A model generated the notes under the pieces. That model saw only the letters and a program-made list of their open reading frames with translations, was not told the origin of the DNA and searched no databases. A stretch of 64,000 nucleotides of DNA from Trema orientale (lineage: Eukaryota; Streptophyta; Magnoliopsida; Rosales; Cannabaceae), in assembly GCA_002914845.1 (NCBI GenBank), contig JXTC01000004.1, positions 75,693 to 139,692 on the forward strand, read 5' to 3'. This document shows, piece after piece, positions 1 to 12,427 of this stretch. A program made the position numbers and the translations under genes. The number at the start of each line of letters is the position of its first letter. Within the stretch, counting starts at the first letter, position 1.

Positions 1-606
1 GTTAGGCAGCCATCTCTTTTTTTCCCCCCCAGTCTCCGTATATTCTTCCTTTGCTTACTTATTTTGAGTGACTCTAAGAGGAAATTTGATTTTTTTATAA
101 TAATTTTTCAAAAAATTTGAAAAATCATGGATTTTGAAATTTTTTAAAAATCTTGAGTTTCAATTAGAAAAGTACAACATAAAAGTATTTTTTTAAAAAA
201 ATATAATTTTTATTAATAGATGAGATACTTGAATTAACCAATCAAATTTCTAATCAATTTACTTCAGGTAACTTAACTGATTACCTCAAGTAACTCAACT
301 AGTTACCTTGAGTACTATTGAAAAATACTGATTTTGAAGAAAAAATTGTATTTTTTTAAATATGTTTTAAAAATATTATTTTTTTCTAAATTTTTTTTAA
401 AAGTTTTTGAATCAATCCGAGATTTTTCAAAAAAATTAAACTCATTCAGGATTTTTCAATTTTTGGTAATTTGGACCCAGAATTTGATAAGAAGCCTTAA
501 CTCTAACCCCCTTATATTTAAGCATTTTCATTATTTTTTACCCATTTTCATACTTCTTCCTTCTTTCTTTTATTCATTCCTTTCCTTATAATAATTTATA
601 CGGAAA
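1..606. other. AT-rich intergenic DNA, no gene seen
   Basis: This stretch is dominated by A and T runs. Open frames here are short and of biased composition. No family, RNA gene or transposon end was recognised. Confidence 0.6.
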
Positions 607-615
607 TTAATAATT

Positions 616-3550
616 GGGTTAAATATAATAATAGTCTCTGAATTGTATACATTGTATCACTTTGGCCCCTGAATTTTCAACCTACATGGTATTGGTCCCT
701 TAATTATATAATTATTACATCAATAATCTATTTGTCACAAATTGTTCATTTTTAATAGAAAATAGTTATGGACAAAGCATATAATTAGACATGCATGAAG
801 CTACTTGGGAGGGAGTGGGGGCTCAAGGCCCCATTGGAAAATTGAAAAAAAAACTTATGTACATATGTATATTTATGTGTTAATGTGTATATATACTTGT
901 AACTAGGGGTGGCAATTCGGGTTACGACACGACGACACGACACGAACACGACACGATTTTTTGCGGGTTAGGGTTGAAGAAAAAGGGTGCGGGTCGGGTT
1001 CGGGTCGACCAGTCTGACACGAATAAAAAAACGGGTCGGGTTCGGGTCAACCCGCTTGACACGAACTTGACCCGTTTGACCCGCCAACAAATATATATAT
1101 AATTAAATTATAAAAATATTTTTTATTTAATTTGTTTATGACTATTATTATAAATATATTTAATTTGTACAATATAAGCATTTGGGATTATAAGTTATTA
1201 ATTATATTTATAAATTACCCCTAATTTATTTATTTTAAAATGAGACAATAATAGCCTTATAAAAAGAAAATATAAGTAAAAAAATACGGGTCATAGCGGG
1301 TTGGCGGGTCAAAAACGGGTTGACGGGTCAAAATCGGGTTGTGGGTTGGATGTTATTCACCAAAGCGGGTTGTACGGGTCGGGTTCGGGTCAACCCGTTT
1401 TAGATGCGGGTCGGGTTAGTGTTGATGGTTTTCTGACACGACGGGTCACGGGTCGGGTTCGGGTTGACATAATTTATGTATATATTAAACTTCAACCCGA
1501 CACGAATTGACACCCCTACTTGTAACTAACATATAAAGCAACTCAAAAAATTGCTAGCCAAGACAAATGACCTAGATTTAGATGGGACATGCTCAACTCA
1601 AGACTTGTTTCAGGCTAATTTAATTCAAGTATTGAATTGGCTAAAAAAAAGAGAAAAACAGATTTGTATAATAATATCATCTTTCTCAAGAAACATGACA
1701 CCTTTTTAACTAAGATCATGTTTAATACACTGTATAAAGACTATGTATTATATTAATTAAACACAACATTGTATTTGGTTATTCTTTTGTATTGCTTTAT
1801 TTAATATAATATCAAAATTTAATATAATATAAAGAGTATTATCTAATATAGAAAAAAGTCTGCATTACGATGTATTATAACATAGTATTGTACAATGCTC
1901 TCTATCACTTTCTCTTTCCTTAATTTCCCTCTCATCCATTTCTCTCACCATCACTTTATACCTTTTAAAAGTGGTTTTTTTGTTTAAAAAAAAAATTAAA
2001 GTGGTATTTTTCTAAATACTTTTTAAAGTAGTTTTTTTAAAAATAATATTTGAGAGGTGGTAATTTTAGAATGGTATTTTTCTAAATAATTTTTTAAAAG
2101 TGGTATTTTCTAATTATATTTTAAAAGTAGTATTTTTCAAAAATTAATTTTTAGTACATCATCTTAATATAATGCAAAATTAAACATAGTATTGCAATAA
2201 AATAATACAATATAATACAACTCAACACAATACATCATAATACAATACAATGTAATATACCAAACACGACGTTATCCTCCTATTTTCTTCCCATCAAACA
2301 TACTCAAATCTCAAACCTCTATTTTATATCATACATTTTTTCGCCAAAATTATTCAATTTTGGTAAGTAACCAATTAACTATGAAAGGAAATTACCTAGT
2401 TTATATCTTTTCTTCTATTATTTATCTCAAATTTGATATGGTTTATACAAGGAAAAAAAATTCTATATCTATTAGTTCATCTGCTGATGATGTTGGCATT
2501 AGTTTTTTTGATTGCTCCTACCAGTTATAGAGATTTGTTCTTCTATAAATCTTGTCAAGAATTAGCTACATACATAATCGAATAGGTGATCAATGGACAA
2601 ATAATAGTTTATTTGTGCATATTGAGAAAGATATCTTTGCTAGCCTTGATAACAAAATTATTATACTTTACAATTTTAAGATATGAGAACTCATCGGGGA
2701 AATTATAGTACTTAAGAATTAATAATTTTATACTTTGTTTTTTAATATTAAGCTCCCGTTAACAAAAATTTTTAGCTCCGTTCCTGTAATTGGACATTAT
2801 TTATTTATGAAAATTAAGCCTTGTACGACTTTTTCAGAAAAGAATTGGAAATATACAATGGGCTTAGTTTTTTCTAGATCCAGTACCATATTTTTTTTAG
2901 AAAAAAGATCACTTTTTAAAAACTTTTTAGAAAAATGTCATTTTCTAAAATAATAACTAGTTACTGGTAACCAGTTTTTGGTAACCAAAGGTATTTACAA
3001 TTGGTATTAACTAGTAACCAGATTTTAGATAGTAGTAACTAGCAACCATTTTAAAATGTTATTTTGCTATTTTTTTTAAAAATGTCATTTTTCTGAAAAA
3101 AAAAAAGTAGTGCCAAAATTGGAAAAAAGGTTGACGTGCCATATTTTTGTGATTCTTTTTATTTTTATAGGTAGAAGTATTAGAAACCTATTTACTTTTT
3201 TAAGCAGAATCTCGTTTTTAGCCATAATTACTAAATTGTGCGCTTTGTACAAAACTCATTTATGTTAAAACTTTAACAGTTTGTGAAAAAAATGGTCATT
3301 ACTGCAATAATTGTATAAGTCTTAGTAGTCTACTGTGTAAGTTAAAAATTCAGAATCATATTCTTAACCATAGTTATCAAACTGTGTACTCTATAATGAC
3401 TTATTTTTATTAAATATTTAATAATTTGTGACCAAATAATCGTTATTGCAAAAATTACATAATTCAAAGACCATTACTATGTAAGTTGAAAATTCAAGGG
3501 GCAAAGTAGTACTACAAATATAATTCAGGGGCTATTATTACCATTAACCT
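616..3550. mobile_element. Mutator-like (MULE-type) non-autonomous element with long inverted ends
   Basis: The two ends are inverted copies. The left end starts GGGTTAAATATAATAATAG, and the right end read in reverse starts AGGTTAATGGTAATAATAG. Similarity continues for roughly 150 bp (about 616-770 against 3400-3550), including shared phrases such as CCCTGAATT, TGAATTTTCAAC and GTCACAAATT. A perfect 9-bp direct duplication TTAATAATT flanks the element at 607-615 and 3551-3559, the usual Mutator target duplication length. No transposase is readable inside, so it would depend on an enzyme encoded elsewhere. Its left half hosts the hAT element at 904-1518. Assignment to Mutator rests on duplication length and long inverted ends, not on a protein. 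Confidence 0.75.
904..1518. mobile_element. Non-autonomous hAT element nested in the MULE
   Basis: The element begins TAGGGGTGGCAATTCGGGT and ends ACGAATTGACACCCCTA, which are imperfect inverted ends with the TAGGGGTG tip common in plant hAT elements. A perfect 8-bp target duplication CTTGTAAC sits at 896-903 and 1519-1526. The interior is packed with the repeated phrase CGGGTCGGGTTCGGGTCAAC in both orientations, around an AT-rich core. No transposase is encoded. Related elements lie at 29288-30056 and, more decayed, at 35303-35717. Confidence 0.85.
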
Positions 3551-3559
3551 TTAATAATT

Positions 3560-5470
3560 TGTATTAAGGATAATTACAAAAGTCTCTCATGTTGATTCTG
3601 CGTCCACATCTTTCGATGATTTTTCATTAACCAAAGTAGTCACCCTTATCTACTCTCTTACATCCTTCTTTTTAAAAAAAAGGTTGTATATATATATATC
3701 CCATCTTCACATATGATATCTTTTTGACAAGTAAAATAATTAAAATAGCACAGTCTACTCTCCTCACATTTTAACTAAATTCACCCCTCATTTAAAGTTC
3801 TATCTTTAAATAATACTTATTTTACCCCTTGATTATTCCAAAATAGCCCTTATAATTAGATGTCTATTCTTTTTCCCACCTACATACTCATCTTTTTTTA
3901 ACTAGATTCATTACCAATTTAAAAATGAACAAATTTGGAATAAAAAAACTTAAGTAAAAATATCATAAGAAAGAGAAAAACAATTCTATCACAATATAAA
4001 TCCAAAATAAATTTATCAAAACAATGTTCTTCACCAATAATAATCTCCAACAATTTCATAATAGATAAACCTAAATTAGGTTTATCTTTGTTTATGTGTT
4101 ATCAGCACAAAGGAGAAAAACAAACCCAAGAAAATTTCATATGAGAAAGCATAGAGAAGAAGAATAAGAAATGGTTTTTCTGATTCAAATCCAAATAATG
4201 CATACCATATTTCTTTCCTAATAAATTATATTCATAATTATATACTTTTTTTAAATATGGGTGTGTCAATATTTTTTATCTTAAAAGAGACATATTTAGA
4301 GAATTTAATTTGTACATATAAGTAATTTTATTTAAGGTTCTTCTGGTAATAAAAGAAATCATTGGAATAATGTGTGGAAAGAGCAAATAGAGGTGTGACA
4401 TCATAGCCATCTTTTTAAAAATTATTTATACAGAAAGAACCTTTGATAAAATTATATTGAAGTACAAGACAGCACACGCTACTATCTAAAAATAATAAAC
4501 AAAAGAAAACACAAGAAATAAGAAAGCATACTCTTTGTCACATATCTAAACAACCTAACACTCATAAACTTGGCGAAATTTGAAAAAATTAGACCAATAC
4601 CAGTTGTTATAATCAACTAACTACCAATAGCCATCATTTTTCCTTTCCTCTAATAAATGCCACTTTTCATTTTAAAAAGGAGTTTTCATAACAAATAATC
4701 CTTTTTTCACTTCAATTTAAGAAACGTCCGTTTTTTTCACCTCATTGCTAAATGGCTGCCCTTTTTTTTTTAATCTTTTTGCTAAATTTTCGTTTATCAA
4801 TATATTAACATATTAATTTTATATTATTTTTTATACTAAATATATCATTTTGTTTTGAAGAGACTAAGTATGTATATATATATATATATTTGATATGTAT
4901 CTATATATACTGGAACTGATATATTGGCCATTTGCTAAAAAATTGATATACTCAGTCATCTTGCTTTAGTGTTTGAAAAATTTAACATTTACTAAGTAGG
5001 GGCCCAAAACTCAATTACTTTGCTCAAAACCCCTTTTAAAAACCTTTATTTTAGTTGCCATTTGTCTCCCTTCACTCATTTATTTGTCATTTGTCTCCAC
5101 TAAATCAATTATGGAAGAAAATTTTTTTCCTGTTTAAGGAAAAAAGGAAATTCTTCTTTATAATAATTGTTTTGCTACAATAAGGGTAATACAATTAGGA
5201 AATGCCCGTTAATAAAACAAGGCATCATTATAACATAAAAGCCGCTTGAACGAAACAATAAGAGCTAACACTGTTATGAAAACTCCACTAGTACTCTTTT
5301 GACCCCAAATGACGTTTTTCATGATAGGTTTTTGAATAAATTTTCTAAGAATTAAAATTGGGTCTGACGTGAACAACAGACTTAAATTGCCCTTGTTAAA
5401 GTTGCCTCTTTGAACCCCGCTTGCCCAACTTTTCTCATCATTTCATATTTAGGGTGGAATGATAATTATA
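3560..5470. other. AT-rich intergenic DNA, no gene seen
   Basis: Mostly A/T runs and short microsatellites (for example TA repeats near 3685 and 4875). I see no coding frame of recognisable family, no RNA gene and no clear transposon end. Confidence 0.5.
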
Positions 5471-5477
5471 GAGATGT

Positions 5478-5998
5478 TAATGTAGGCTGGGCTTTGTGAG
5501 CCAACCCACATTCCGAAGAAAAAATATGGTACCGGCCCGGCCCATTACATATAGTAGGGGCCGGGCTGGGCCTCAGTCATAGGCCCAAAGGCCCGGCCCA
5601 CATTTTTATCGGCCCACATTTACTCCTTCTAAATATAATTTTAAATATATTTCTTAATTAAAATTTGAAAAAATCTTAATTAAATATTTTCATTTATATG
5701 TTTTTAATGAAATTTATTTACTTATTTTTGTTTATTTTTAATTTATTCAAATTTTAAAAGAATATGAATGAGTTTTAGGCCCATATTCGATATTTTAAAG
5801 CATAGAATAACAACGAAATTAGGCCTATATTGTGGCCCAGCCCGCATAGGCACAGCCCACTTAGGCACGGCCCACTTAGGCTCCCATAAAATGTGGGCTG
5901 GGCCTATAGGCCGTGCCGGGCCTCTTAATAAGAATGTGGGCTGGGCTGGCCCGGCCTATATTTTAGGCTAGTCGGGCCTAGGCACGGTACAAAGCCTA
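5478..5998. repeat. GGCCC-rich interspersed repeat of unknown class
   Basis: Both flanks carry many copies of GGCCCGGCCC, GGGCTGGGCC and CCCACTTAGGC, with an AT-rich centre at about 5620-5770. The outer parts are loosely inverted (TAGGCTGGGCTTTGTG on the left; TATAGGCTTTGTACC in reverse on the right). The layout resembles the non-autonomous hAT-like repeats elsewhere in the window, but no clean target duplication was found. It abuts the truncated copia protease on its right, so it either inserted there or marks the truncation point. The open frame inside it is a by-product of the repeat. Confidence 0.5.
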
Positions 5999-5999
5999 T

Positions 6000-6448
6000 A
6001 TGGGTCTATCAAATGTGGACCGGCCCCAATCGCAGCGTGAACTCTTCACTAGCGAACTTCCTAGTTTCTTTGAACCCGTGCAAAGTATTACAAACATGGT
6101 CAGTGGCTCCCGAATCTATGATCCAAGAATCGATAGAATCAACCACATGACAAACCTCAATGAACAACTAATTGCCATTACCTTGTTTATTCTTGCAGTT
6201 GTCCTTCTCCTTCTTAAGGGCTAGGTAAGTTTTACAGTTCCTCTTCCAATGTCCATCCTCACTGTAGTGGAAATATTTTCCCTTTGGTTTGGCATCCTTC
6301 TTGGTCTTCTTTTTCTTTGGAGCTAGAGAAGCATGAGTCTTTTTCTTACCTTTACCTTTGCCTTTCGACTTAGGTTTGGAAGAACTCCTTAAGCTACATT
6401 TGCCTTAGCTGACCCCGATTTATTCTTATTAAGAATATTCTCAGTAAT
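6000..6448 (-). pseudogene. Ty1/copia nucleocapsid-protease remnant
   Basis: Read on the minus strand, this continues the gag at 6449-7021. Around 6200-6300 a zinc-knuckle relic reads KYFHYSEDGHWKRNC: the first cysteine of the CX2CX4HX4C box is lost and the second is also changed. Around 6050-6130 an aspartic protease start reads DSWIIDSGATDHV, with the DSGAT active site intact. The frame stops near 6004, where the GGCCC repeat begins, and reverse transcriptase, integrase and 3' LTR are missing. The element is dead. Family assignment is firm from these two motifs. Confidence 0.8.
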
Positions 6449-7021
6449 TTACAGATCTTTCATCAGGCCAGTAAGAGTATAATCTTTCAGGCGAATCTCA
6501 TGATCAGTCTTAAATTGATTGAAAGTGTCAGACAATGTGTTCAAAACCATATCTATTTGGGTGTCACAATCAATTTCAGCTCCAAGGATTTCCAGTTCGT
6601 TAAGGTATGCGATGAATTTTATCATATGTTCCCGAACTGGAGTACTCTTCCTTTGTCGAAGATTCATGAATGCACTAGCAGCCTCATTTCTAGCTTGACG
6701 ACCGAGACTAGCGAACATTTCGTCAACACTCAGCATCATGTCAGTAGTAGTATCCATCCCACGATGTTGTTGTTGCAATGTATTGCTCATTGAGCCAAGT
6801 ATATAGTACTTAGCCATCTCATCAGATTGCTTCCACTTATCATATAAGTTTCTTTCATCGTTGGTGGATTCCTTAGTTGGCTGAGCAGGACATGGAGTGG
6901 TGAGAACCCATTTGTGTTTATCAGCAGTAAGCACTATGTCTAGGTTACATTTCCAGTATACATAGTTTTCACCGTCTAGTTTATTTTGTATGAGTAAAGT
7001 GGATAAAAGATTAAGTGCCAT
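6449..7021 (-). pseudogene. Ty1/copia gag (capsid) fragment
   Basis: The 190-residue minus-strand frame begins MALNLLSTLLIQNKLDGENY and contains the copia capsid signature: N-terminal LDGENYVYWKCNLDIVL, then the UBN2-type region with the SDEMAKYYILGSMSN stretch and an EHMIKFIAYLNELEILGAE stretch. This protein would form the virus-like particle core of the retrotransposon. It is open over its length, but the nucleocapsid and protease downstream are frame-broken, so I call it a remnant. It is separated from its primer site (9493-9504) by an unusually long leader of about 2.5 kb. Confidence 0.85.
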
Positions 7022-8569
7022 ATCTACTGAAAATAAATAAACATTTCACATATAAGCAAACATCATTTGTTATGTTTCGAATAATTAACAAAAAGTATTA
7101 GGCATACAATATGCAAGTGAAGTATCCCTAAGACTATCACTTATATTCATGGTAATTTAACCTACCACTGATTACAAACCTCCTATGGGAAGTCATGCAA
7201 TCAGCAAGTCAAATTGAAACAATTTCAATTAGTAAATAGACAGATGACTCTTATTCCATATTTCTAACTACCATTCTCTTTGGTCCTCTAATTAACTAAT
7301 AAGAACTCCTATGGGAGGATATTAATATTTCGAGTTGAGTGTTTAACTATTGTTTCGGTAACTAAGCTTTCTATATAAGACCGTCTCCTAAGGACGATCA
7401 GCCTCATATAATCTACCTAGTACCTTATTCTTAGAAGCTTATTTCCAGTATTACCCGCACGAGAAACCTCCTACTGGAGCTCAGCAAGATTCCGAGGCGA
7501 GACTCATCCTAATACATAACGAATCAACAATGGAGACCATAGGTATCACATATCTTCTCCCACTCAATATTTTATAATTAGGGATTTATAATTTTACCTA
7601 GTTATCTAACTAGCTTAGTAACCTAAAATCAGTTATGTAAGTATGTTCATATTTACATGAGAGTAGCTCTAATTTTCTATATGACATGTTACTAAAGATC
7701 ATGTAATAATACTTAATTATTATGTATGCATGCAACATTGTCCTAAAAATACCAAAGTAGTAAGCAGATAATTAATTAAATATTAATGATTTACTAATTT
7801 TTGGTAATTTGAAATTATCTAACATTTAAATAATTCTAATTGATAAGATAATGTTAAATATTTAAATACGAAAGATAATATTTAAAATTTAAATTAGAAA
7901 AGATTTTCACAAAATCTAATCAGTTTAAATAAAAGATTTGACTAATTAAATCTTCTTAAATATCTCAAATTTAAATTTCAACTTTTAAAATCTTAATTTG
8001 AATTTAACCTCCTTAAATATCTTATGTTATCTTATCCTGTCAGATTTGAATTCAAAATTCAAATCAATACTTAATCTCATTAAATATCTACCAACTATAA
8101 ATTCAAATTTGAAGATTTGAAAGATATTCTGATTTAATTATAAATTTTAAATCTTCACAAAATTCGAAATTTAAAAGATAAAAGATTTTACAAAAAAAAT
8201 CTCCTACAATATCTTTAATTTGAATTTAAACAAATTTAAAATTCAAAAGTAGATTACCAACTATCATATAATCAGTTTTTTTCAAAAATATCTATTCAAA
8301 ATTTGAATTTAAAACTGAAAAAGATATTATCTCATAATATTTTAAAATTTTCTATTTTAAAATATCTCTAATTACTCAAATAATAATTAAGATATTATGG
8401 ATATCGGTCATATCCATGATTCAAATTAAAATATCTTGTCAATTCAAATTTCAAAAATTCAAATTTAATAAGAATTTAAAATTTTGAATTTAAAATTTAA
8501 TCTATCAGATTTCATAAAACTATGGATAAATTAAATTAATTTTTAAAATGAAAATAATTAAAATTATGA
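7022..8569 (-). other. Copia leader, AT-rich part
   Basis: This lies between the gag start and the primer-binding site of the minus-strand copia element. It is AT-rich, and from about 7790 to 8540 is built of variations on AAATTTGAATTT-like words, giving cryptic simplicity. No coding sequence was recognised. Confidence 0.5.
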
Positions 8570-9130
8570 TCAGAAATACGAAACGTGTCGGGACAAGCCG
8601 ACGAATGGAACGGAAAGTCGGTATGCGGCCACACTCGAGACAACAACCGGGGGCCAACAGGCTCGCATAACGCTATACGGCCTTGCTCGGGACAACTCCC
8701 GAGTGACAACGGGCTCGCGTAATTCTCGTACGTCAAATGTATGAGGCGGCACACCAAGTGGAGAAGGCACGGGAGCCCTCCCGCGCGGCCGGGGCGCAGG
8801 AGGCCGCCTACTGGCCATGCGCAGATCACATCTCGCACGGCCAGCGCGGGTTGGCCGCCCGCAGGCCACGCGCTAATCGCATCCATGCGGCCTGCTCGGG
8901 CCGTGCCGGCGCTGATGCATGGGGAGTACCCGCGTTGCATGCGGAGGCTAGCCGCCCGCAAGCCATGTGCGAATCACATCTGCGAGGCCTGCTCGGGCTG
9001 TGCCCGCGCGCGCCATGCACGGGGTGCACCTGCGCGGTCTGCACGGGGTCATGCCTGTGCGGCCAATGCACGGGTCACACCCGTGGGGCATACACGGGTA
9101 GTGCACACGGCTCCTAGCCGTGCTCCGCTC
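8570..9130. repeat. GC-rich island with degenerate short repeats inside the copia leader
   Basis: Base composition jumps from strongly AT-rich to strongly GC-rich for about 560 bp and then falls back. Words such as GGCCTGCTCGGGC, CCGCCCGCA, GCCATGC and TGCACGGG recur with small changes, suggesting a decayed minisatellite. Because stop codons are AT-rich, several frames on both strands are open here (81-141 codons), but none resembles a known protein and they overlap each other, so I do not call genes. Confidence 0.6.
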
Positions 9131-9492
9131 CGTTGTTTCATTTTTTTTTTTTTATAAATTGAAAAAAAAAACGATTTTCGTAAAACTCCAAAAATAATTA
9201 AAGATCAAAAACATTTCTATGTATAGTTTTATCAAGAACATAAAATATGAACACATAGAAATGAAGAACATACTGGAAAACGAAAATCAAAATATGCATG
9301 ATTATTTCCACATAGCAACATCTAATCAAATAATCATTCAAACTCACTGAATCTATTGATCGTCATACAAACTAGAGCATACTCATAATATGAACAAGAC
9401 CAAACATAAACAAAACCTTTCTGGAAATCAAAAACATCAATCAACAAGAGAATAGACCGGAGTAAAATATGCTAGATCAACAATAAAACCTT

Positions 9493-9504
9493 GCTCTGGT
9501 ACCA
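9493..9504 (-). other. Primer-binding site of the copia element
   Basis: On the minus strand this reads TGGTACCAGAGC, one base from the TGGTATCAGAGC site that pairs with initiator tRNA-Met in plant copia elements. It sits two bases inside the LTR end at 9507, the expected position. Confidence 0.8.
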
Positions 9505-9506
9505 AT

Positions 9507-11069
9507 TGCTGGTATTTTCTAGAATAAATTTTCAGAAAATATTTTTATAAAATTATTTTCAAGAACACCATAATTTTATAAAATCAAGAGACGCAGCAGA
9601 ATTGGTCGTTTAAAATTTTTTCTTTTATAAAACATTTCGGATCGTGATCTAACATAAATTAACTCTTGACCTAGACAAGAACAATACCCGGATTCGCTTT
9701 ACAACCTTCTCGTCTTCCCGTCTATTTTCAAAAACTGTTTGATTGATCTGGTGGGTGGTCACCTTCTTGATTCCCAACAAAGAGATCCGCAGAAGATCAA
9801 GAAGACAATCTCCTCGAACCGATTTCTCCGGGATAGCCGGGAAAACACCAAGGATAGTGAACCCTAGTGATGGCCGATTTCGGCTCTCCTTTTCTCTCTA
9901 TTATGTGTGTGACACTCTCTTCTCAAGGGGGTGTTTCACGTGTAGTTCATATTTTGTGTAGTTAGAGAACTTTTCTCTTAACAATAGAGGGATAAGTAAA
10001 CCCTAATGGGCTTATTGGGCTTGTTGGGCTCAACTGATGATCAAATAACTATTGGGATTTAATTTGAGCTAGACAGGGGACCAGATAGATCCATAAAACC
10101 CAACCTACTATCATAATTAACTCTTAGTTATGATTGGGCCTTGTCCATTAATATTGGGGCATACCACTATACGCCCAATATTGAACTCTTAGACTAAATA
10201 TCATTTATTTTTCTGTGAAGCTAATTAACAATTAATTAGCTTGATCCATTTAGCATATACTATACCTGCAGACATACCCCCAATGCAATGCCATACTGGT
10301 AGGGTGAAATTACCGTATTACCCCTCCATTATATATTTACCTTTAAGTTACCATTTTTCATCTAATGGATAATAGTTGACTACGGTGTTTGTATCTACTC
10401 ATACTAATACAGTCAAATTCACATAGTGAATACCGGGGCCCTGGTTTATATTATCCAAGTACTTGAAAAAACTCAAAGTGACATTATATGCATGGTGTCC
10501 ATCATGATAAATGTTCTGCACATTTCATATACCTTATCTTCCAAGATACCGGAGTTTGATTAGGATTAAGATCTTCTACAATAGTGCTAGATTGGTGAAA
10601 TTAAAAATTTGAGCTACGGCACTTAACCTCAAATTCTCATTCACTAGGTCCTTTCGATGTTGTTATAACTTTCTTATAACACACTAGTATTTCTATCCGA
10701 AGACTCATTTCGATAATTAGAGACTTCATTAATTAAATAGACAACACAACATTCTATGGCATAGTACTCCATCTTCAATATGCAGAATACGAACAATTTA
10801 ATTTAGACATAATGAAATAAAGAATATATAATGTCTCCCACATATGAACTCATCATATGAATAATTCTTTATTACTCATTATATGTCTTAGAATCTTTTA
10901 GATGTTTGCATAAAATAAACATACATATCACCTATATATCAACGAGACATAAATGAAATAGAAATTCATAACATGGAGTTTATTAATAACAAATAGATAC
11001 TAAATAATCCAATAAATATTGTTTATAATGTCTAAATAATAAACTGCTTTATAGGACATTATTTCAACA
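9507..11069 (-). mobile_element. 5' LTR of the truncated Ty1/copia element
   Basis: About 1.56 kb, starting TG and ending CA in element orientation (TGTTGAAATAATGTCC to ATACCAGCA). It is an inverted, roughly 90 percent similar copy by eye of the LTR at 12428-14057. The matching primer site and gag lie to its left. Short open frames within (for example 9743-9961) are not genes. Confidence 0.85.
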
Positions 11070-11300
11070 TCTTCCTCGTCTCCATGGTATGGTTTTAGCA
11101 TGCTTGCATGGAAGACAGGAAAGATCTTCAACTTAGCAGAGAGTTGAAGCTTGTAGGAGACTTTGCCCATACGCTTGAGTACCAGGAATGGGCCTTCATA
11201 CTTGCGCACCAACCCTTTATGTACCTTCCTGTAAATCAGAACCGAGACCGTCGTGGCGCTGCCTGGAAATCAGACTTCCAGATGCTATAGCACCGTGGTG
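11070..11300 (-). pseudogene. Ty3/gypsy chromovirus-type integrase C-terminus, fragment
   Basis: On the minus strand a readable stretch runs KVHKGLVRKYEGPFLVLKR and continues to an HASMLKPYHGDEED motif. This is the C-terminal integrase region of Tekay/CRM-like chromoviruses, just before the chromodomain. It is cut at its 3' side by the copia LTR, and the upstream part is frame-broken. It is a different lineage from the Athila-type element on the right, so two gypsy families meet here. Confidence 0.75.
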
Positions 11301-11469
11301 CTTGCCAGGGAGCACTGCAGTACTACATAGCATCCGGAAGCGCATTTTTAGCGAGTTTTTAGAGCCAATCTGGACCATTAATGTTACTTGATCGAATGGT
11401 TGATATTCCACCCGGCCTAGGTCACCTTGGAGGTCCTCCATTTGAAGTGTAGAGAGTTGGAGAGAAAAC

Positions 11470-12422
11470 ACAACAAAGAGAGCTCAAAAATCCTAGAGAG
11501 GAAGGAGCTTCGAGCAAAAATCTTGGAGAGGATGCTTGAGAGAGTGGCTTGAAGAGATTGAAGCTTGAAGTTCTACCTCTACAAAAGAGTTTTTTTCATC
11601 CTCTTTCTCACTATAATCTCATTTGGATTTTTGTATTGTACTTGATTTATAAATATGTTTGGATATATAAAATTCTTGTTGAGATTAGTGTTAGATTCTC
11701 CTATGTTAAAATTAATTGTTACATGCTTGGGGTTTGATGTAATTTAAACTTTGATTCTATGTCCTGATTTCTAATATGTTCTTTGATATTGTTCTTGAAT
11801 TTATTTTTGCTATTCCATGCTTAATACTTCTCAATTAATTAGCTACAAGTTGGATGATTTAGCTTCTAGAATTTGGCACTTGAGAAAGAAAATTTTAGAA
11901 ACAACTATATGATAGTATAACCTAGGTTGTAGAGTTTGAGAGAACCTATAATTCCTTTGAAGTCATAATCAAAGAACCATTGAACATAATGAATTCTTAA
12001 TTTTTAGGTTTAGAATAGATATATTAGAACCGGGATTTAGGAATAATTTCACTCGATACTCGAGAAAGGGAGTAGAATTATCTTTGGGTTCTTGGCTTAT
12101 AAACTAGGAATAATTGATTTGAATGCAATTTGTGATCAATAGAATATAGTTGATAGTTAGGTGAATTCAATCCCCTAGTATCTTTGTGCATTGAGTTTTC
12201 ATATTTTATTTTTATATTTATATTATCTTTGTATTTATTTAAGTTATATATTCATTTACTTTAGTTGCCTAGATAAAGTTAGGTCACGATAGTTCTGGTA
12301 ATTAACAATAATTTAATACATAATTCCTCGTGAAATCGACAAATCTATACTTATCACTTTATTACTTGTTTACGACCTGTGCACTTGCAGTTATTTTATG
12401 TATATGTATTATAGTGTAACAA
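11470..12422 (+). mobile_element. LTR-like fragment, plus orientation (gypsy type)
   Basis: AT-rich sequence that ends GTGCACTTGCAG followed by TGTAACA near 12420. The Athila-type LTR at 21116-22444, read in reverse, has a comparable segment GTGCACTTGCG near its end, and both have similar long AT-rich bodies. Directly to its right, six bases separate it from the next LTR, and beyond that the Athila integrase reading frame resumes. It therefore looks like an LTR inserted into or abutting that integrase. The left boundary is uncertain. Confidence 0.5.
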
Positions 12423-12427
12423 TCGCC

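Noticed and set aside
5768..5971. Open frame with repeated Gly-Pro-Ala words
   Set aside because: It is a translation of the GGCCC repeat.
8536..9157. Four overlapping open frames of 81-141 codons on both strands
   Set aside because: They lie in the GC-rich island, where stops are rare by composition; they overlap each other, show repeat-like residues and match no family I know.
9743..9961. Open frame, with a counterpart at 13584-13844
   Set aside because: Both lie inside copia LTRs in corresponding regions; they are LTR sequence, not genes.
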